From Rutstroemia sp. NJR-2017a BVV2 (lineage: Eukaryota; Ascomycota; Leotiomycetes; Helotiales; Rutstroemiaceae): DNA of 64,000 nucleotides. The stretch covers positions 186,001 to 250,000 of the forward strand of contig NJPS01000062.1 of the NCBI GenBank assembly GCA_002946415.1, written 5' to 3'. Under the pieces are notes generated by a model. The model saw only the letters and a list, made by a program, of their open reading frames with translations. It made no database searches and was not told the origin of the DNA. Below are positions 10,901 to 21,556 of the stretch, in pieces. The position numbers were made by a program, and so were the translations under genes. Position 1 is the stretch's first letter. Each line of letters starts with the position of its first letter.

Positions 10901-11471
10901 CGGCAGATGAAGCTGAAGTATCTGTTGGAGATTGCGTTGCCTGGGTAGCCTTCACGGATTCGTCCAAACCCTTCAATGAAGCAGTTATCTGAGCAATAGC
11001 CTCCTCAATTGCAGCCAGTTTGTTCGCAGTCTCGGTCTTGTTTTCATTGATTCGTTGGGTGAGCTCATCAGTAGTGGTGGTAAGCTTCGAATCGACAGCA
11101 TCGACGTTCAAGGAAACATTTTGGATAGCGGTAGGAATAGAACTGATGGATGATTCGAAGGTAGGTTGAATCTGCGAGACCAAAGATGCAGCAATAGCGT
11201 TTGTAAAGCTCTCGGTATTCAAAGCTTTCTTGACAGCATCCTCAATTGCTTGCTCGACAATTTCCTTATCCCTGGCATCTCTAGCATCCCGGTCATCATC
11301 TTGACTTTGTGCATCGTCTGCCGTATTGATAGTAGAGGATGAGTCTCCCGAAGCCTCGAGGCTCCTGGGAGGCGGAGGAGGAGTACGACCTAGAAGACGT
11401 CCGAACATGGCTGGTGTAATGGTTTGAAATAAAGCTGTTGGGATGTAGGTAAGGTATCTGAAAAACGACAT
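7983..11471 (-). CDS. Large amphipathic tandem-repeat protein (coiled-coil/LEA-like)
   Basis: One uninterrupted exon encodes 1162 residues. Residues 1-30 are hydrophobic and aromatic, followed by a PPPPP linker, and could be a membrane or lipid-surface anchor. About residues 60-260 are predicted helical. The bulk, to about residue 1090, is a run of 28-30 residue repeats with the consensus VDLSxIExSLxxVKxTVxEIK followed by an APAP linker. Each repeat predicts one amphipathic helix, reminiscent of apolipoprotein, LEA or tropomyosin-like helical arrays. Codon use within copies is almost identical, so the array is recent or homogenised. I recognise no catalytic domain and cannot name a function. 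A structural, membrane-shaping or desiccation role is speculation. The start at 11471 is the first ATG and precedes the hydrophobic segment. Confidence 0.85.
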   Translation of the reverse strand: MSFFRYLTYIPTALFQTITPAMFGRLLGRTPPPPPRSLEASGDSSSTINTADDAQSQDDDRDARDARDKEIVEQAIEDAVKKALNTESFTNAIAASLVSQIQPTFESSISSIPTAIQNVSLNVDAVDSKLTTTTDELTQRINENKTETANKLAAIEEAIAQITASLKGLDESVKATQATQSPTDTSASSADSAKLDAIASDVAALKAISHEDAFNTINSELSAIMADVSAIKASESSKDILSAVSTSNDFHASHAAALKEIQSAAEAHASTLGELKSTPAAAPTDVSGLEASLKEVAANVEEIKSAPAPASVDLSGLESSVKDIITSLDEVKEAVSKPTPTAEPTDLSELEASVKEISATVNEIKSTPAPAHESVDLSPIDSQIKEIAATVNSIKEASSAPAAAPEPVDISGLESSIKEVISTLDEIKATTAKTPEQVDLSPITSALDGHKSTLEEIKASAPAPVDLSAIESSVNEIKAALESHSGTLSEIKSAPAPESIDLSSLEGSISEIKAIVEEIKAKPTESVDLSKIEASIDSVKATVDEIKATPAPSAETVDLSKIEASLDSVKATVDEIKATPAPSAETVDLSKIEASLDSVKATVEEIKATPAPSAETVDLSKIEASLDSVKATVEEIKATPAPSAETVDLSKIEASLDSIKTTVDEIKATPAPSAETVDLSKIESSLESVKATVEEIKATPAPSAETVDLSKIESSLESVKATVEEIKATPAPSAESVDLSGIESSIAAVKTTVDEIKATPAATHETVDLSNIESSLATVKSTLDEIKATPAATHETVDLSNIESSLATVKSTLDEIKSAPAPEKVDLSHLETSISEIKSAIEEVKAAPAPEKVDLSHLETSISEIKSTIEEVKAAPAPEKVDLSSLEASISEIKSAIEEVKAAPAPEKVDLSHLETSISEIKSAIEEVKAAPAPEKVDLSSLEASISEIKTKVDDIKPAAEPEKVDLSSIESSLSEIKTKVEEIKPAAEPEKVDLSSIESSLSDIKSSIEEIKTAPAPEKIDLSSLESSIAAVKSTVDEIKASPAPEKVDVSHLESALQSIQTTVDEIKSAPAPSIPETDISGLEKSVKEVITSIEAQDGTLAEIKTTTEKFDTKEVLSKVELIIEEGVFLSEKGLGQVRETVKVVEPETNSENKKHGETES
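8230..10690 (-). repeat. 84/90-bp coding tandem repeat array
   Basis: The array lies inside the preceding gene. Two subfamilies are visible: units of 84 bp (28 residues, APEKVDLS type) at about 8660-9010, and units of 90 bp (30 residues, SAETVDLSKIE type) at about 9270-9890. Between them, two 90-bp units at about 9030-9210 differ by only one or two bases. Units diverge toward both array edges. This is the pattern expected from unequal crossing-over that homogenises the centre. Confidence 0.9.
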
Positions 11472-13288
11472 CCGGCAAAGAAGCTGGATGTGCTATTTTC
11501 CTCTCCTCTTCAACCTTTCCTCGTGTGATGGGCTACACAAAGAAATGAAGGGAAGATTTCTTGTACTCGCAAAGAAAATTGACGGGGAGACGAGGAAGAT
11601 TATTTTCTCTTTTCTTCTACGAGAAGATAGGAAGGATGGCACAGACAAGAGACATGGGGCAAGGACCAGGTTTGCTGATGGTGGGAGGAAGTGGAGGGAC
11701 AGACCACGGGTGACCTTTTGGAAAGAAAGGTGAGAGGGAGGGAACAAGGATAATTAGGAAAATTTAAGAAACAGCCTGCAATGTTACATTTTGATGCCCT
11801 TTTATCTAATCCGTCAATGACATTCACCAATCACATTGAATAGAATAGCCTTTCGCTGTGGTGTGCAGGTGAATGTTTTACTCAATGCTCATGCTCAAGC
11901 TGTATAAGTATAAAAGGCGTTGAAGGCAGGTTGAGAGAGTAGGAGGGGAAATGGCAGAAATTCCCAAAAATTGCCAAAATGAGGTTATCCAGTCGAACAT
12001 GTGGGGACAGCTCTAGCCTATCCTGGCCTTAGTCTATCCGGCTCATTATCAGAAGTGCTACCCCTGTAGAGCCATAGAGCTACCCTTGTCTTCTGTATTG
12101 AAAATTTGCTGTCATCGCATGTCTCGGGAGGTCGAAGTGAGCAGAGAATAGTGAATGGCCATCTCCTTCACATATGCGTGTGCATCCGATGAGGATACTT
12201 GCAATAGTATTATGGACTATCAGCATGCCACCAGTTCGTACGGCACATCCACTGTCACCCATCCATCACCGCCAAACAGTACTCACTCACCCATCTCACA
12301 AATCCGTTGAATGATTCCCCAATCGAACTCCAGCCCACAGCACAGAACACGGAGCCCACGGTGCTCGGTACAGTACTGTAGCAGAACCCTTAAACCGCAC
12401 CGCACCCACCGTGGTTCCTATGTGTCTTGTGAACCAACTGAATCCGCGAGGATGGGACCCGGGAGTGGGGCTGCTGCGTCCCATTCTCCTATCATCGTCG
12501 AACAGTTGTCGAGACAACACACTTTGATTCGACTTGACTTTTTTGGAGGGGTCATGAATCGTGTTGGGGCGTGATCGACAATACCGGGTTCCGAAAATCA
12601 TTGTTGATGCTGATGGGTGATGGGCAGGCAGAGACGTCTTTATTATCATGATGCTACGGTTCTAGAAGCTTGGGTGTGTGAAAAGCAGGTACGCATTGAA
12701 CTTGGCATATCGTACGGTTATGAAGACATGTGTGAGGCCATTGTGATCATAGCAAAATGGTTACAGCAGTTGGCCGGCCACTTTGGGATTTAGATATGGA
12801 GAATCTTTGGGTGTTTGAATAGAAAAATAATAATAGATTAACTTATTCGAATATAATTGGGAGATTGAATAAGTTCCCATTCCAGTATTATGCTGTTACC
12901 TCGAAAGATGTTTTATTACAGTGTATCCAAAGCCGACACTGATCAATGAATTGGTGCAACCACAATAGCCATCCCGATGTAATGTGAATCCGATGGTGTC
13001 ATCCTAAGCAGCCGTATGATATGCCAAACCGGTATCTGTCAGGTCAATGAAGACGTGCCACAGGGATAACACAAAATCTACCCGATATAGTTGCACAAGT
13101 GGGCTTTAGAATTTAGATAACACGCCACAGACAGATGAAATGCAACCATCGCCATGGCTGCCGACCAAGTCTTCTCTCGAAATACGCCTGTCTATACCTA
13201 ACAGATAACCTCCTCACGGTAACATGATATCGTTAGTATACAATTCCCATTTTCCTGAACGCCGCGTTTGGGTTGTGCATGTGAGGTT
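11472..13288. other. Promoter of the repeat protein gene and intergenic sequence
   Basis: This 1.8 kb follows the start of the repeat-protein gene and ends at the stop of the UBX gene. The first 250 bases are purine-rich on the plus strand, so pyrimidine-rich on the coding strand of the gene, as in a 5' leader. Frames of 80-117 codons at 11488-12649 show no motif. I see no gene. Confidence 0.55.
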
Positions 13289-14867
13289 TTACTCCTCGTC
13301 GTCATCCTCCTCCTCTGCAATAGGTTCTACGATCAGGTTTGCGTTTTTACCGACCCTCTCCCAGATAGTTCCTCCATCTGCTACCTCATATACAACTCTC
13401 GGTAAAGTTTGCACCAGTCTAAAATCGTACTTGTGTTCATATCCCTCCGGAGGGGGTACTGCACCGTGTGTTTCGTTACTTTGGAGGATATTGTAGCAGT
13501 CAGCGAATGCATAAAGCTCCTCGATGCTAGCATCTGCTCGGAATCTTCTCGTAATTCTCGCTGCTTCTGGCATCTTCAACGCAATTCGGACAACATTTTC
13601 GGTTTGGGTTGCCTCGGGCTCGGGCTCAATCTGCTGTGATCGCCAAAATCTCCACTGTTTCCTGTTTTCGGCTAACCTCGTGGCAGCCGCCTCTTCCTCC
13701 TTCTTTCTCTTCTCCTCTGCCGCCGCTGCCGCTTCCGCCTCCCTCCTCTGCCTAGCACGCTCTCTATCCTGAGCCAAAGATTGCTCATATGCGGAGTCCT
13801 GCTCTTGTCGCAAATTGCGTTCGAATTGCTGTGCTGAACGTGCTGCACGAGCAGCAGCTAGCTTTTCGGAATGCTGTCCGATAGCGCTCTGCAGCTTTGC
13901 AATGAATGCACCTGGAGAATCTGGCCCCGATAACCTTGCAACAACCGACATAGATGTAGATCCGTGTTCTGGCGTGTGCGTAATTAGAGCCGTGAAGGGA
14001 AGTTTGGTACATCGTAGAGCTGTCGAAACCTGATATGCCTCCGAATCCCTGACATCTCCAGCCCAGAATATTATGTTATTGGTTGGATCGTTGATGAAAG
14101 CTGTGACTTCTTCGGAAAGTAGGACACCGCGAACGAAGTCGAACGTATCGTCATGCTCGGGTGATAATAGATGGACAAGAAGGAACTTCAGATCTTTTTT
14201 CGCAAGATCCAAAGCTTGTGCATAGCCGCCGTCAAAGAAAGGTAAGCTGTTTGCGCCGTATTCTTCCTCGAATTCGCGCTTCATGCGTGCCGCGCAATCC
14301 CGTGGTTTGAGAGGCCGTCGTCCGGTGGTTTGTGGTGCTCGATTGGAAGTGAGCATTCGTGGGAGAAAGGGAAACATATATGTGAACGCCCTGTATCCCG
14401 CAGAGAATATTTTGTAGAGAATACCAAATGGTGCGAAGAGCAGGGCGAAAATTAATGATGGCCGTCGAATAATTTGATCTTCTGGCTGCGGGACGATTCT
14501 TGGAGCTGCATCTGGCTGCGGTAGTTGTCTCCGAATCCTCGAAGACTCGTTCATTAAGCTATATTGTAGATTCTCTTGTCTCGCAGCGCGTGGAGGTGGA
14601 GCGTTTTGCGCAGCGAGTCCCGCCGGGGTTAGATTCTCATCCTCTCCATCGAAGAACTTTGCGATTGCGATCTGCACATTGATGGTGTTAATAACAGCTT
14701 CTCTGTATGTAACTATCAAGCGTATAACTAACCTCGATGCTCCACTGAGATCTCTGTAGAAGAGGGATAGCTTGATTGACGTCTTGTCCTGTGACAGCAA
14801 GTAACTGTTCCAAAGCCAGCTGCTGCGATTCGGACAGCTGGCTTATATCTACATCTGGGGTTGCCAT
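13289..14867 (-). CDS. UBX domain protein of the UBXD8/FAF2 type (UBA-like, UAS, UBX)
   Basis: Two exons, 14733-14867 and 13289-14671 (61-bp intron, GTTAGT donor), give 505 residues. Domains in order: an N-terminal UBA-like fold (about 8-50, with a TGQDVNQAIPLLQ core); a proline-rich linker; a hydrophobic hairpin at about 117-151 that would insert into the ER membrane or lipid droplets; a UAS thioredoxin-like domain (about 177-315); a long Arg/Glu/Ala coiled coil (about 320-390); and a C-terminal UBX domain (about 400-495) that binds Cdc48/p97. This order is that of UBXD8/FAF2, with fungal relatives such as Ubx2 and the Dsc5/Ucp10 proteins, which recruit Cdc48 for ER-associated degradation and, in some fungi, for the Dsc ligase that processes SREBP. 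The acidic tail EEEDDDEE ends the protein. The start at 14867 is chosen because it supplies the UBA segment. The gene is divergent from PAN3 across about 750 bp. Confidence 0.9.
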
Positions 14868-15620
14868 TTTGATATGTCAAAAGAAATCGAATTCCAGTCA
14901 AAGCTGCATACTAGAAATAATATACCAGGGAAAAGGTGACATAACAGAAAAGATATCTAAGATAATCCCAAGTTTGTGCCCTTAGTCTGGAGAATAAAAG
15001 TAGATAGAAGGATAGAATTGCAGCCACAAGAGCACGCGGATAAATGATGATCCTGTCAAGCGGATCGAAGTCGCTGCTAGCGCAAGCCACTAAGGCTGAG
15101 GCTGAGGTCTCCACAATTCACCAGGTATGCTCCATGATTTGTTGCTCTTTATCTGATCGCATGAAGTAGAACATCAAAGACCTCTAACCCAAACTCCACC
15201 CCGCGCGTTTACTAAGTCTCTCCTAACACATCCTCTTCGTATCACAATCTCCATTTTTGCCTGCGCGAGGCGACCCAATGGGTCATTAAATAATATATTT
15301 CTTTCTCTTGCACATCTTTTATATATCAACTTGCAGGAAAACAAAACGCCTAAATCTCCCCTAGGGTCTACGTCGTGTCACTTGTGATCAGGGAAATGTC
15401 CGCCAGAATCAAGTTAGTCGCAGATCCCCTTCATGCTTCACGCTCCCTCACCTAAGCACTCTTGCGCACCATGCTATCATGTTGTGCAAGCGATGTTTAG
15501 CGACCTGGTTGGCACACACAATGAAGTCATCTAACTTGAGGGCAGGTTTCCTACAGCGTCATTGGGGTGTGGCAGATAGTTATTTACTTGAGGCCATAAC
15601 GGAGAACCGAGCCGCCAATA
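14868..15620. other. Divergent promoter, UBX gene and PAN3
   Basis: This is a 753-bp region between two divergent starts. It has an AT-rich stretch with ATATAT at 15280-15335 and a TC-rich stretch near 15300. I see no gene and no recognisable operator. Confidence 0.6.
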
Positions 15621-18600
15621 ATGGCGGCTACTAGATTCAATCAACCAGAGCTGCGCAGACCCACGAGCTCTCCGAGACCGAAAGGGCGTGGTACGTGTAA
15701 TGGACTTCTTGGAGGAGGTGGATACCCTTGTGAAGTTGGATTATTGACAAGGCCGTCTCAGAAAACGCGAAGGATACACTCTGCAGGAATGTTTTGATAT
15801 ATGGCCATTGTAGATATGAGGACCAAGGCTGTGCTTTCAATCATGACCCTAACAAGGGGTTTGGAGGAATACCTGAACCGTGAGTACTATACTATTTCTT
15901 TTACTGGTTAACAAACTTCGCCGCGGACTTCTCGTACCCATCATACCCGACCGACCCGACCGACCAATTCGCAATTACGATTCCTTTGATACAAGAGGCT
16001 TTCGAGGTTGGACTTGGAACTTGGACAAGAGAAGAGCCCTTTGCTCCTGCGGACTGGACATTGCCTGGGACTTTATCATTGGGACATTGGCAGTATTGGC
16101 GGTGGCATAAGACTAGGCTGAGAATATCTTATCCGCGGGACACTATGAGTTGTTAGAGGTCTTCTTGGGTGATTCTTTAGTTGTCTAAGGCTGCTTACCT
16201 CGCCGAATTTGTCGTACCCTTTCGCCCATCAAGCGGTCAGTCGTGGAGTGGAATCTTCAATACTCTCGAGCAGCATGCTATGCTTCCTATACTTTCGGCC
16301 GTTCCAAGACCTGCTCAATCGTCTTTCAATCACCCACTCGGCGCAATCTGTAGACACGGTGTCGCCTCGCGATTATCCAGTACTGTTGGATCAGAGTAGC
16401 GTCTGAATGGCTTAAGCACAGGCTACGTGAGGATCGCCCGCATTGATGAACTACCCAACTATTTGGCAATACTCCTGTACCTGGATCACGCATGAATCAA
16501 AATGGATAGTACGGACACAAGTCCATGTTTTTTCGTCGCATGAGGTTGCTGGAAGCGGGCTCCATTATTATGCAGGAAAACTTTCGACTTCAGTTCATCT
16601 CAAAGGATGTCGCAGATGCAAAGCGCCACTAATCAGTCAATCGCTATTCCCGTACGCCAGAAAGGGCGATCGCACTTACCCAAAACTACCTATGGAAGAT
16701 ATTACTTGGTAATAAGTTTCCTTCTCGCAGCATCAACACGGTACTTTTGGCCATCATTGAATTGCATCACCAAATACACTTGCTCAAAACTTTTGGTTCT
16801 GCATCGTTCTTCATCAGAGGCAGTATTTCCTACGTCCACTGAGCTGCCTGCGAGACACAGAGCTTACGAACGAACCGCATCTATATGCGAAGATTCGATC
16901 AGGACGACTTGCCTAAAATTCGTTTCAAGCGATCAGTAAAAAGCGCCAGCATGGTGGGCTACATCACCATTGCAGTTCGCTATGCTTCACTTGTTGCCAG
17001 TGTCTTTCTGTCAAAATCATCGAATCGCTCGCACGACTGGATCTTTCGGCTTTATGCAATGGTGGCTAAAATCATTTACGTTACACTCCTCTCGTATATA
17101 ATTGTGTGGAAGGTCTTTGTTGGAATGGTTGACCTCGTTCTAAGGCTTGTCAAAATGGGCAATCAACCAGGTGATAAGGATCGCTCTGGCCAGCATGATC
17201 TTGATGATGCCAACAGTCAATCCTTTAACAGACGTCTTTCCTGCGAAACTATAATCAATGGTCAACGGAGTATTTCTCGATCTCCCACCCCCAAAACTCC
17301 CCAAAGACAGATCGAAAAACTCAACGAGAGCAATACAACACCCAAAAGCAAGAGTGCTACAGTCGCAGAACAGTATCCAGAATCTTTGGTACCCCAAACC
17401 CGTTGTAATCGAGAGTCGAGGTTTGGATCTGTCAATATGTTTGATGTGTTAGGCGACATGGAGGTAGACATGGATAGCCTGCGGTCGACTGCTGCAAGAA
17501 AGTTATTGGATGGCTCTGTTACAATGGTCTCAGGACTTGAAGAATCTGAACATTCTCCAAGTTCGAATGTGACCACTCGTGGTTCCTCCCGCAGAAGCGC
17601 AAAACGTCACCGAAAAGCCATTGCCGCGCTGTTCCACCATCCGGCTACTGAAACAGCAGTCTTGCAGCAGACCCCAGTTCCGGACCTATCCGACCCTTTC
17701 CTCTCACATTCAATCGATACTTCTTCCAAGAGCAATCGACGGCCAAAATCCAGTCGCCCAAAGCAGTTGTCCCGGCTTCCAAGGTTATCGCGGGTTACAA
17801 ACAGTCCCTCAACCGTCAAGCATCAATGTAGCTCTGATTCTACTGGGTCCAGGCAAAAGCAAGTTGAATTTATGTCCACATCAGAAAATCTAACGGATCA
17901 CCGGTCCCAAGCTAATCATGATGAACCTATCATCTCTGGTGCAAACGGAATGCCTTCCAGCAGGAATTTATCTGTGTCTGACGGCTTGACCACTTTAACA
18001 ACTCAGCAACTATTCGATGATCCAATGACATTAGCGGAAGCAGATCTGTCTACTCGGTCACGTAACACAGAAGAACTGCAAGTGCCTAATGGGGGTTTAC
18101 CTGATGGTGGCAGAGCTCCTGTAGTCCTGAAATCATTGGCCAAACCAATTCTCATTGGTGAAACTGGCTTTGGACTGCCTATCACCGAAGACGAAGGACC
18201 CGCTGTCGAAGTAAAATCAACTGTCGACTCACCCAAGCTGGCTCGGCGCCAAATAAAAGAAGTGATTGAGCCTTCGGTCTCTGCTTTTATTCGCTTACAG
18301 TTAAAGGAATATCGCGTCCCTACACGCAGCTTCCCGCCATCATAAGGTCGGCATATCGAGCATTCTCCAGAATTTCAAGCCTACATGGAGAGACACTGGT
18401 CTAATAACTTCAAGTCCTGATTGCGATGCTCCGCCAAACCACCGATATCAAATCATAACAGAGATGCTATCGTTCTGGGATATTCTGCGGCGCGGACTTA
18501 AATTATTCATTGATACTTGCTAATAAACATCAATAGGGTCAAGAAAACACTAAATGTTGATTCTCCATCTTTCACTCCAGCAGTGCTACCCGGCGTCAGA

Positions 18601-20529
18601 GGCGCCTCTATAACCTCCCAAGCTGCCAATGCAGCTCCTTTCACGCCTCGTGCACTTGCAAGCGGTGAGCATCTTCAGAATATACTGTCCAGTGTATTTT
18701 ATCTGACAATATGCTAGGTACGGCAACACCAAACTCCCAGGTCGATCCTGAACCGCCAGCACTTTTCAATCCTGCAACAATCAGGGAGTTCACGCCACAA
18801 AATTATGATATCTCTCAAACTGTAAGTTCACCCATTCTTTTGATAAGGATGCAAATGTCCCTATCTAGTCACAGCTACTGAATGACATGCTAATACCACG
18901 AGAAGCTTACCACTAATGGCACCTCTACCGAGAATCCTTATGACCCCTTTCAAATGGCAGCTGTCACTCAAGCAATTCCTACTACGCAATACAACCCTTA
19001 CCTAGAAGATACTACAAGCATAACAGCCAATGGGGGAGCATTTTTCCAAGGACAAGCGAATTATTCTACACCTGTTCAGCCCCTATTATATCATTTATAT
19101 GCTCCAGTGGGCCCTCACAAAGAAGATCTCTTACCATACCAAAGGTCGGTCCACGACCTCTTCATGTCAGATCGGTTACGGGAGGAGCTTCAGAAGAAAT
19201 CCGAGGCATCTCTTCAAGTAATGCCAAGTAAGTTCTTTGAAGTTCGCTCGGGTCATTCATACTAATATATCTAGATTCTGGTCTTCCGCAGATCGATCCT
19301 TACCATTCTCTGGTCGCTTTGGACACTACTCAAAATAAAAGCGTTGCTGTATTTGGATACCCAAGCTGGGTATACAAAGCAACGTCTGCCAAGAATGGGA
19401 AGTATTATTGTTTGCGGCGTTTAGAGGGTATGAAATATTCTCCTTCTCGTCGCGGTACCCTTGCTTACACGGATTAGGCTACCGTCTCACAAATGATAAG
19501 GCAATTCGGGCAGTGAAAGAATGGCGAACCGTCAACAGCGCAGGTGTCGTCTCTTTCATTGATGCTTTCACCACCCGTCAATTCGGAGATAGCTCTCTCA
19601 TTATCGTTACAAACTATCATCCACTGTCGAAAACTCTGTACGAACATCACTTTTCCAATACAAATCGTTACGGTCACCGAGCCAGTGCGAAAATATCGGA
19701 GGAGACCTTGTGGGCTTATATTGTCCAGATCACCATGGCACTTAAAGCAGTTCATGATGCAAAACTTGCTGTACGATGCATGAATTTAAGCAAAGTCATC
19801 CTTACCGACAAAAATCGTATTCGTCTCAACGGTTGCTCGGTCTTAGATGTTGTACAGTACGATCAACAACGGCCTCTACTCGAACTTCAAGAGGATGATC
19901 TATTTCTATTTGGGGTCCTAATTCTCTCCCTAGCTGCAAACAATCCCGGTATCACACCTCAAACTAATCCTCAGATCATGCAAAGCGCTGTCGACACAGT
20001 CAGCCGAAACTATTCCCTCGAATTAGTAGATACTATCAAATATCTCCTGCAGCCGGCTCAATCACCGCCTTCGAAAGACTTAGAAGTTTTCATAAAAGGC
20101 ATTTCCACTCGTATGGTAAGCAGCTTCGACAGTTCTTTACAAGCAAATGATGAGCTCGTGTCTGATCTCTCCCGTGAGCTCGAAAACGGTCGCTTGGTGC
20201 GTCTCATGGTCAAGCTTGGCAACATCAACGAACGACCTGACTTCAACAACGAAGCAGGCTGGGCTGAGCACGGCGAAAAATATATCTTAAAGCTCTTTAG
20301 AGATTATGTTTTCCATCAGGTCGATGCAGACGGCAGGCCAGTTACCGACCTCTCCCATACGATTAGATGTCTGAATAAACTGGATGCGGGTACGGATGAG
20401 AAGATTCATCTAACGAGCAGGGATGGCGATAATGCTTTTATTGTTAATTATAAGGAGCTGAGGAAGATGGTTGCGACGGCTTGGAATGAGTTGCAGAAGC
20501 CTGTGGCGCAGGCCAAGAGGGGATTTTAG
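15621..20529 (+). CDS. PAN3: PAN3, regulatory subunit of the PAN2-PAN3 deadenylase
   Basis: Seven exons fit in continuous frame: 15621-15690, 15762-15879, 18537-18664, 18718-18821, 18903-19227, 19275-19427 and 19478-20529, giving 649 residues, normal for fungal PAN3. A CCCH zinc finger with Cys31, Cys40, Cys47 and His51 follows the conserved N-terminus LRRPTSSPRPKGR. Next comes a PAM2 motif, LNVDSPSFTP (68-77), that binds poly(A)-binding protein. An ATP-binding pseudokinase domain starts near residue 260 and is followed by a short coiled coil and the C-terminal knob that holds PAN2. The protein dimerises and recruits PAN2 to trim poly(A) tails. Oddity: intron 2 (15880-18536) is 2657 bp, while the other five are 47-81 bp, and it contains a large ORF. 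Its GTGAGT donor and CAATAG acceptor join the zinc-finger and PAM2 exons exactly in frame. The acceptor of exon 5 could be 3 bases later. Confidence 0.92.
16885..18345 (+). CDS. Hypothetical membrane protein ORF nested in PAN3 intron 2
   Basis: A 486-codon ORF, in the same direction as PAN3, lies wholly inside its second intron. The N-terminal 20 residues are basic. Two hydrophobic segments (about 23-43 and 57-82) could span a membrane. The remaining 400 residues are polar, rich in Ser, Thr, Arg and Pro, with phosphorylation-like SPTPKTP sites, and look disordered. I recognise no family. The frame is open back to 16843, so an upstream exon is possible; a candidate is a short frame beginning near 16607-16616 that ends at GTAATAAG. 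The stop at 18343-18345 is about 190 bases before the PAN3 acceptor. An open frame of this length with membrane segments is unlikely by chance, but expression as a separate gene is inference. It might alternatively belong to an unusual PAN3 transcript. Confidence 0.6.
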   Translation: MRRFDQDDLPKIRFKRSVKSASMVGYITIAVRYASLVASVFLSKSSNRSHDWIFRLYAMVAKIIYVTLLSYIIVWKVFVGMVDLVLRLVKMGNQPGDKDRSGQHDLDDANSQSFNRRLSCETIINGQRSISRSPTPKTPQRQIEKLNESNTTPKSKSATVAEQYPESLVPQTRCNRESRFGSVNMFDVLGDMEVDMDSLRSTAARKLLDGSVTMVSGLEESEHSPSSNVTTRGSSRRSAKRHRKAIAALFHHPATETAVLQQTPVPDLSDPFLSHSIDTSSKSNRRPKSSRPKQLSRLPRLSRVTNSPSTVKHQCSSDSTGSRQKQVEFMSTSENLTDHRSQANHDEPIISGANGMPSSRNLSVSDGLTTLTTQQLFDDPMTLAEADLSTRSRNTEELQVPNGGLPDGGRAPVVLKSLAKPILIGETGFGLPITEDEGPAVEVKSTVDSPKLARRQIKEVIEPSVSAFIRLQLKEYRVPTRSFPPS

Positions 20530-20650
20530 GTGGGAGGCTCTTAACGAAAAGCAAGAGGTGGACACTCATTGGCCATGGGTCATGGAATAGTGATTATGGA
20601 TTATGGTGACGAGGTGGTGGATGATGAAAGACTGGACAGAATAGATTTAT

Positions 20651-20697
<47 letters not shown>

Positions 20698-21556
20698 GGT
20701 GAGGGGGCGATGGGAGTATGGTTAAGTGGGTGGGCAATTGAATGGGTTGAACAGTAGTTAGGTTAGAAAAGAATACGTAACTGAATAAACATACGAATTT
20801 CACTGAAGGGCGGGGTTCAGTCGGTGAAAGAGAGGATTGTGCAGCCTTTACTTGTGTTGGCCGGGAACTCTGCGATGCAAGATGCGTCCAGCAATCGTTC
20901 TCAACCGCAAGTCCTGAGGGATCATTGAGGATCAATGAAACGGAACTTAGTGACAGCGCATTGTCTCTCAAACTCGGAGCCACGATCAGCGGAGTCGGTC
21001 GACCACCTAATTTGCGATCTTTAGAATTAATGCTTTTTGTCAGCCAAGCGAGTACCCGGAAGCTTTCGCTCGAGATAATAGCATGTCGGCTCAGCGCTTA
21101 TAGGGAAGTCAGAGCCGTGGAGTGGTGGGTGCCAGTCACAGCCCCTTTGCATTGTGTGCTTGGCCGAGGCCAAAGTGTTGGAAATGCTGAACTCGGGATA
21201 ATTTTCACGAGGAGCTGTTTGAGTCTGCAACACATCTCATGTTCATGTTTTTCTTAAATGGCAATAACTTGTATCAAGTAATTCATGGTTATTATACTGC
21301 ATGTTCCTGTTGATGATCTCCATTTTATTCTACGGCAACACAAAACCCCGTGTTCGTACTGCCTCCTCTGCTTAAATACAGCTTTGCATACACCTCAGTA
21401 GCCGTACGCTCAATGGTGTTCCGCTTTCTTTCCCTCTTTATTCTTATCTTTACCGCTCAATAAAGGAAGACTCCACTTTGAAGATTTCTTGCCATCGTCA
21501 CGGGACCTGGAGTGTTCTGTTGATCGATGAGACGATTCCCCGCCCGAATTCTGCCC
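20530..21556. other. Intergenic region 3' of PAN3
   Basis: This is about 1 kb between convergent genes. It holds the poly(G) tract listed separately. The rest has no supported gene. Confidence 0.6.
20651..20694 (+). repeat. Uninterrupted poly(G) tract of 44 bases
   Basis: Forty-four consecutive G residues lie 122 bases after the PAN3 stop codon and are flanked by TTTAT and TTAGGT. A run of this kind can form G-quadruplexes and is hard to copy and to sequence, so its exact length is uncertain. It probably lies within or just beyond the PAN3 3' UTR. Confidence 0.95.

Noticed and set aside
12296..12649. A 117-codon minus-strand ORF upstream of the UBX gene
   Set aside because: Overlaps an equally long frame on the other strand and has no recognisable feature.
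15880..18536. The idea that PAN3 is simply two unrelated genes here
   Set aside because: The zinc-finger part lacks an end, the PAM2 part lacks a start, phases match exactly at both splice sites, and the order is that of PAN3 in other fungi.
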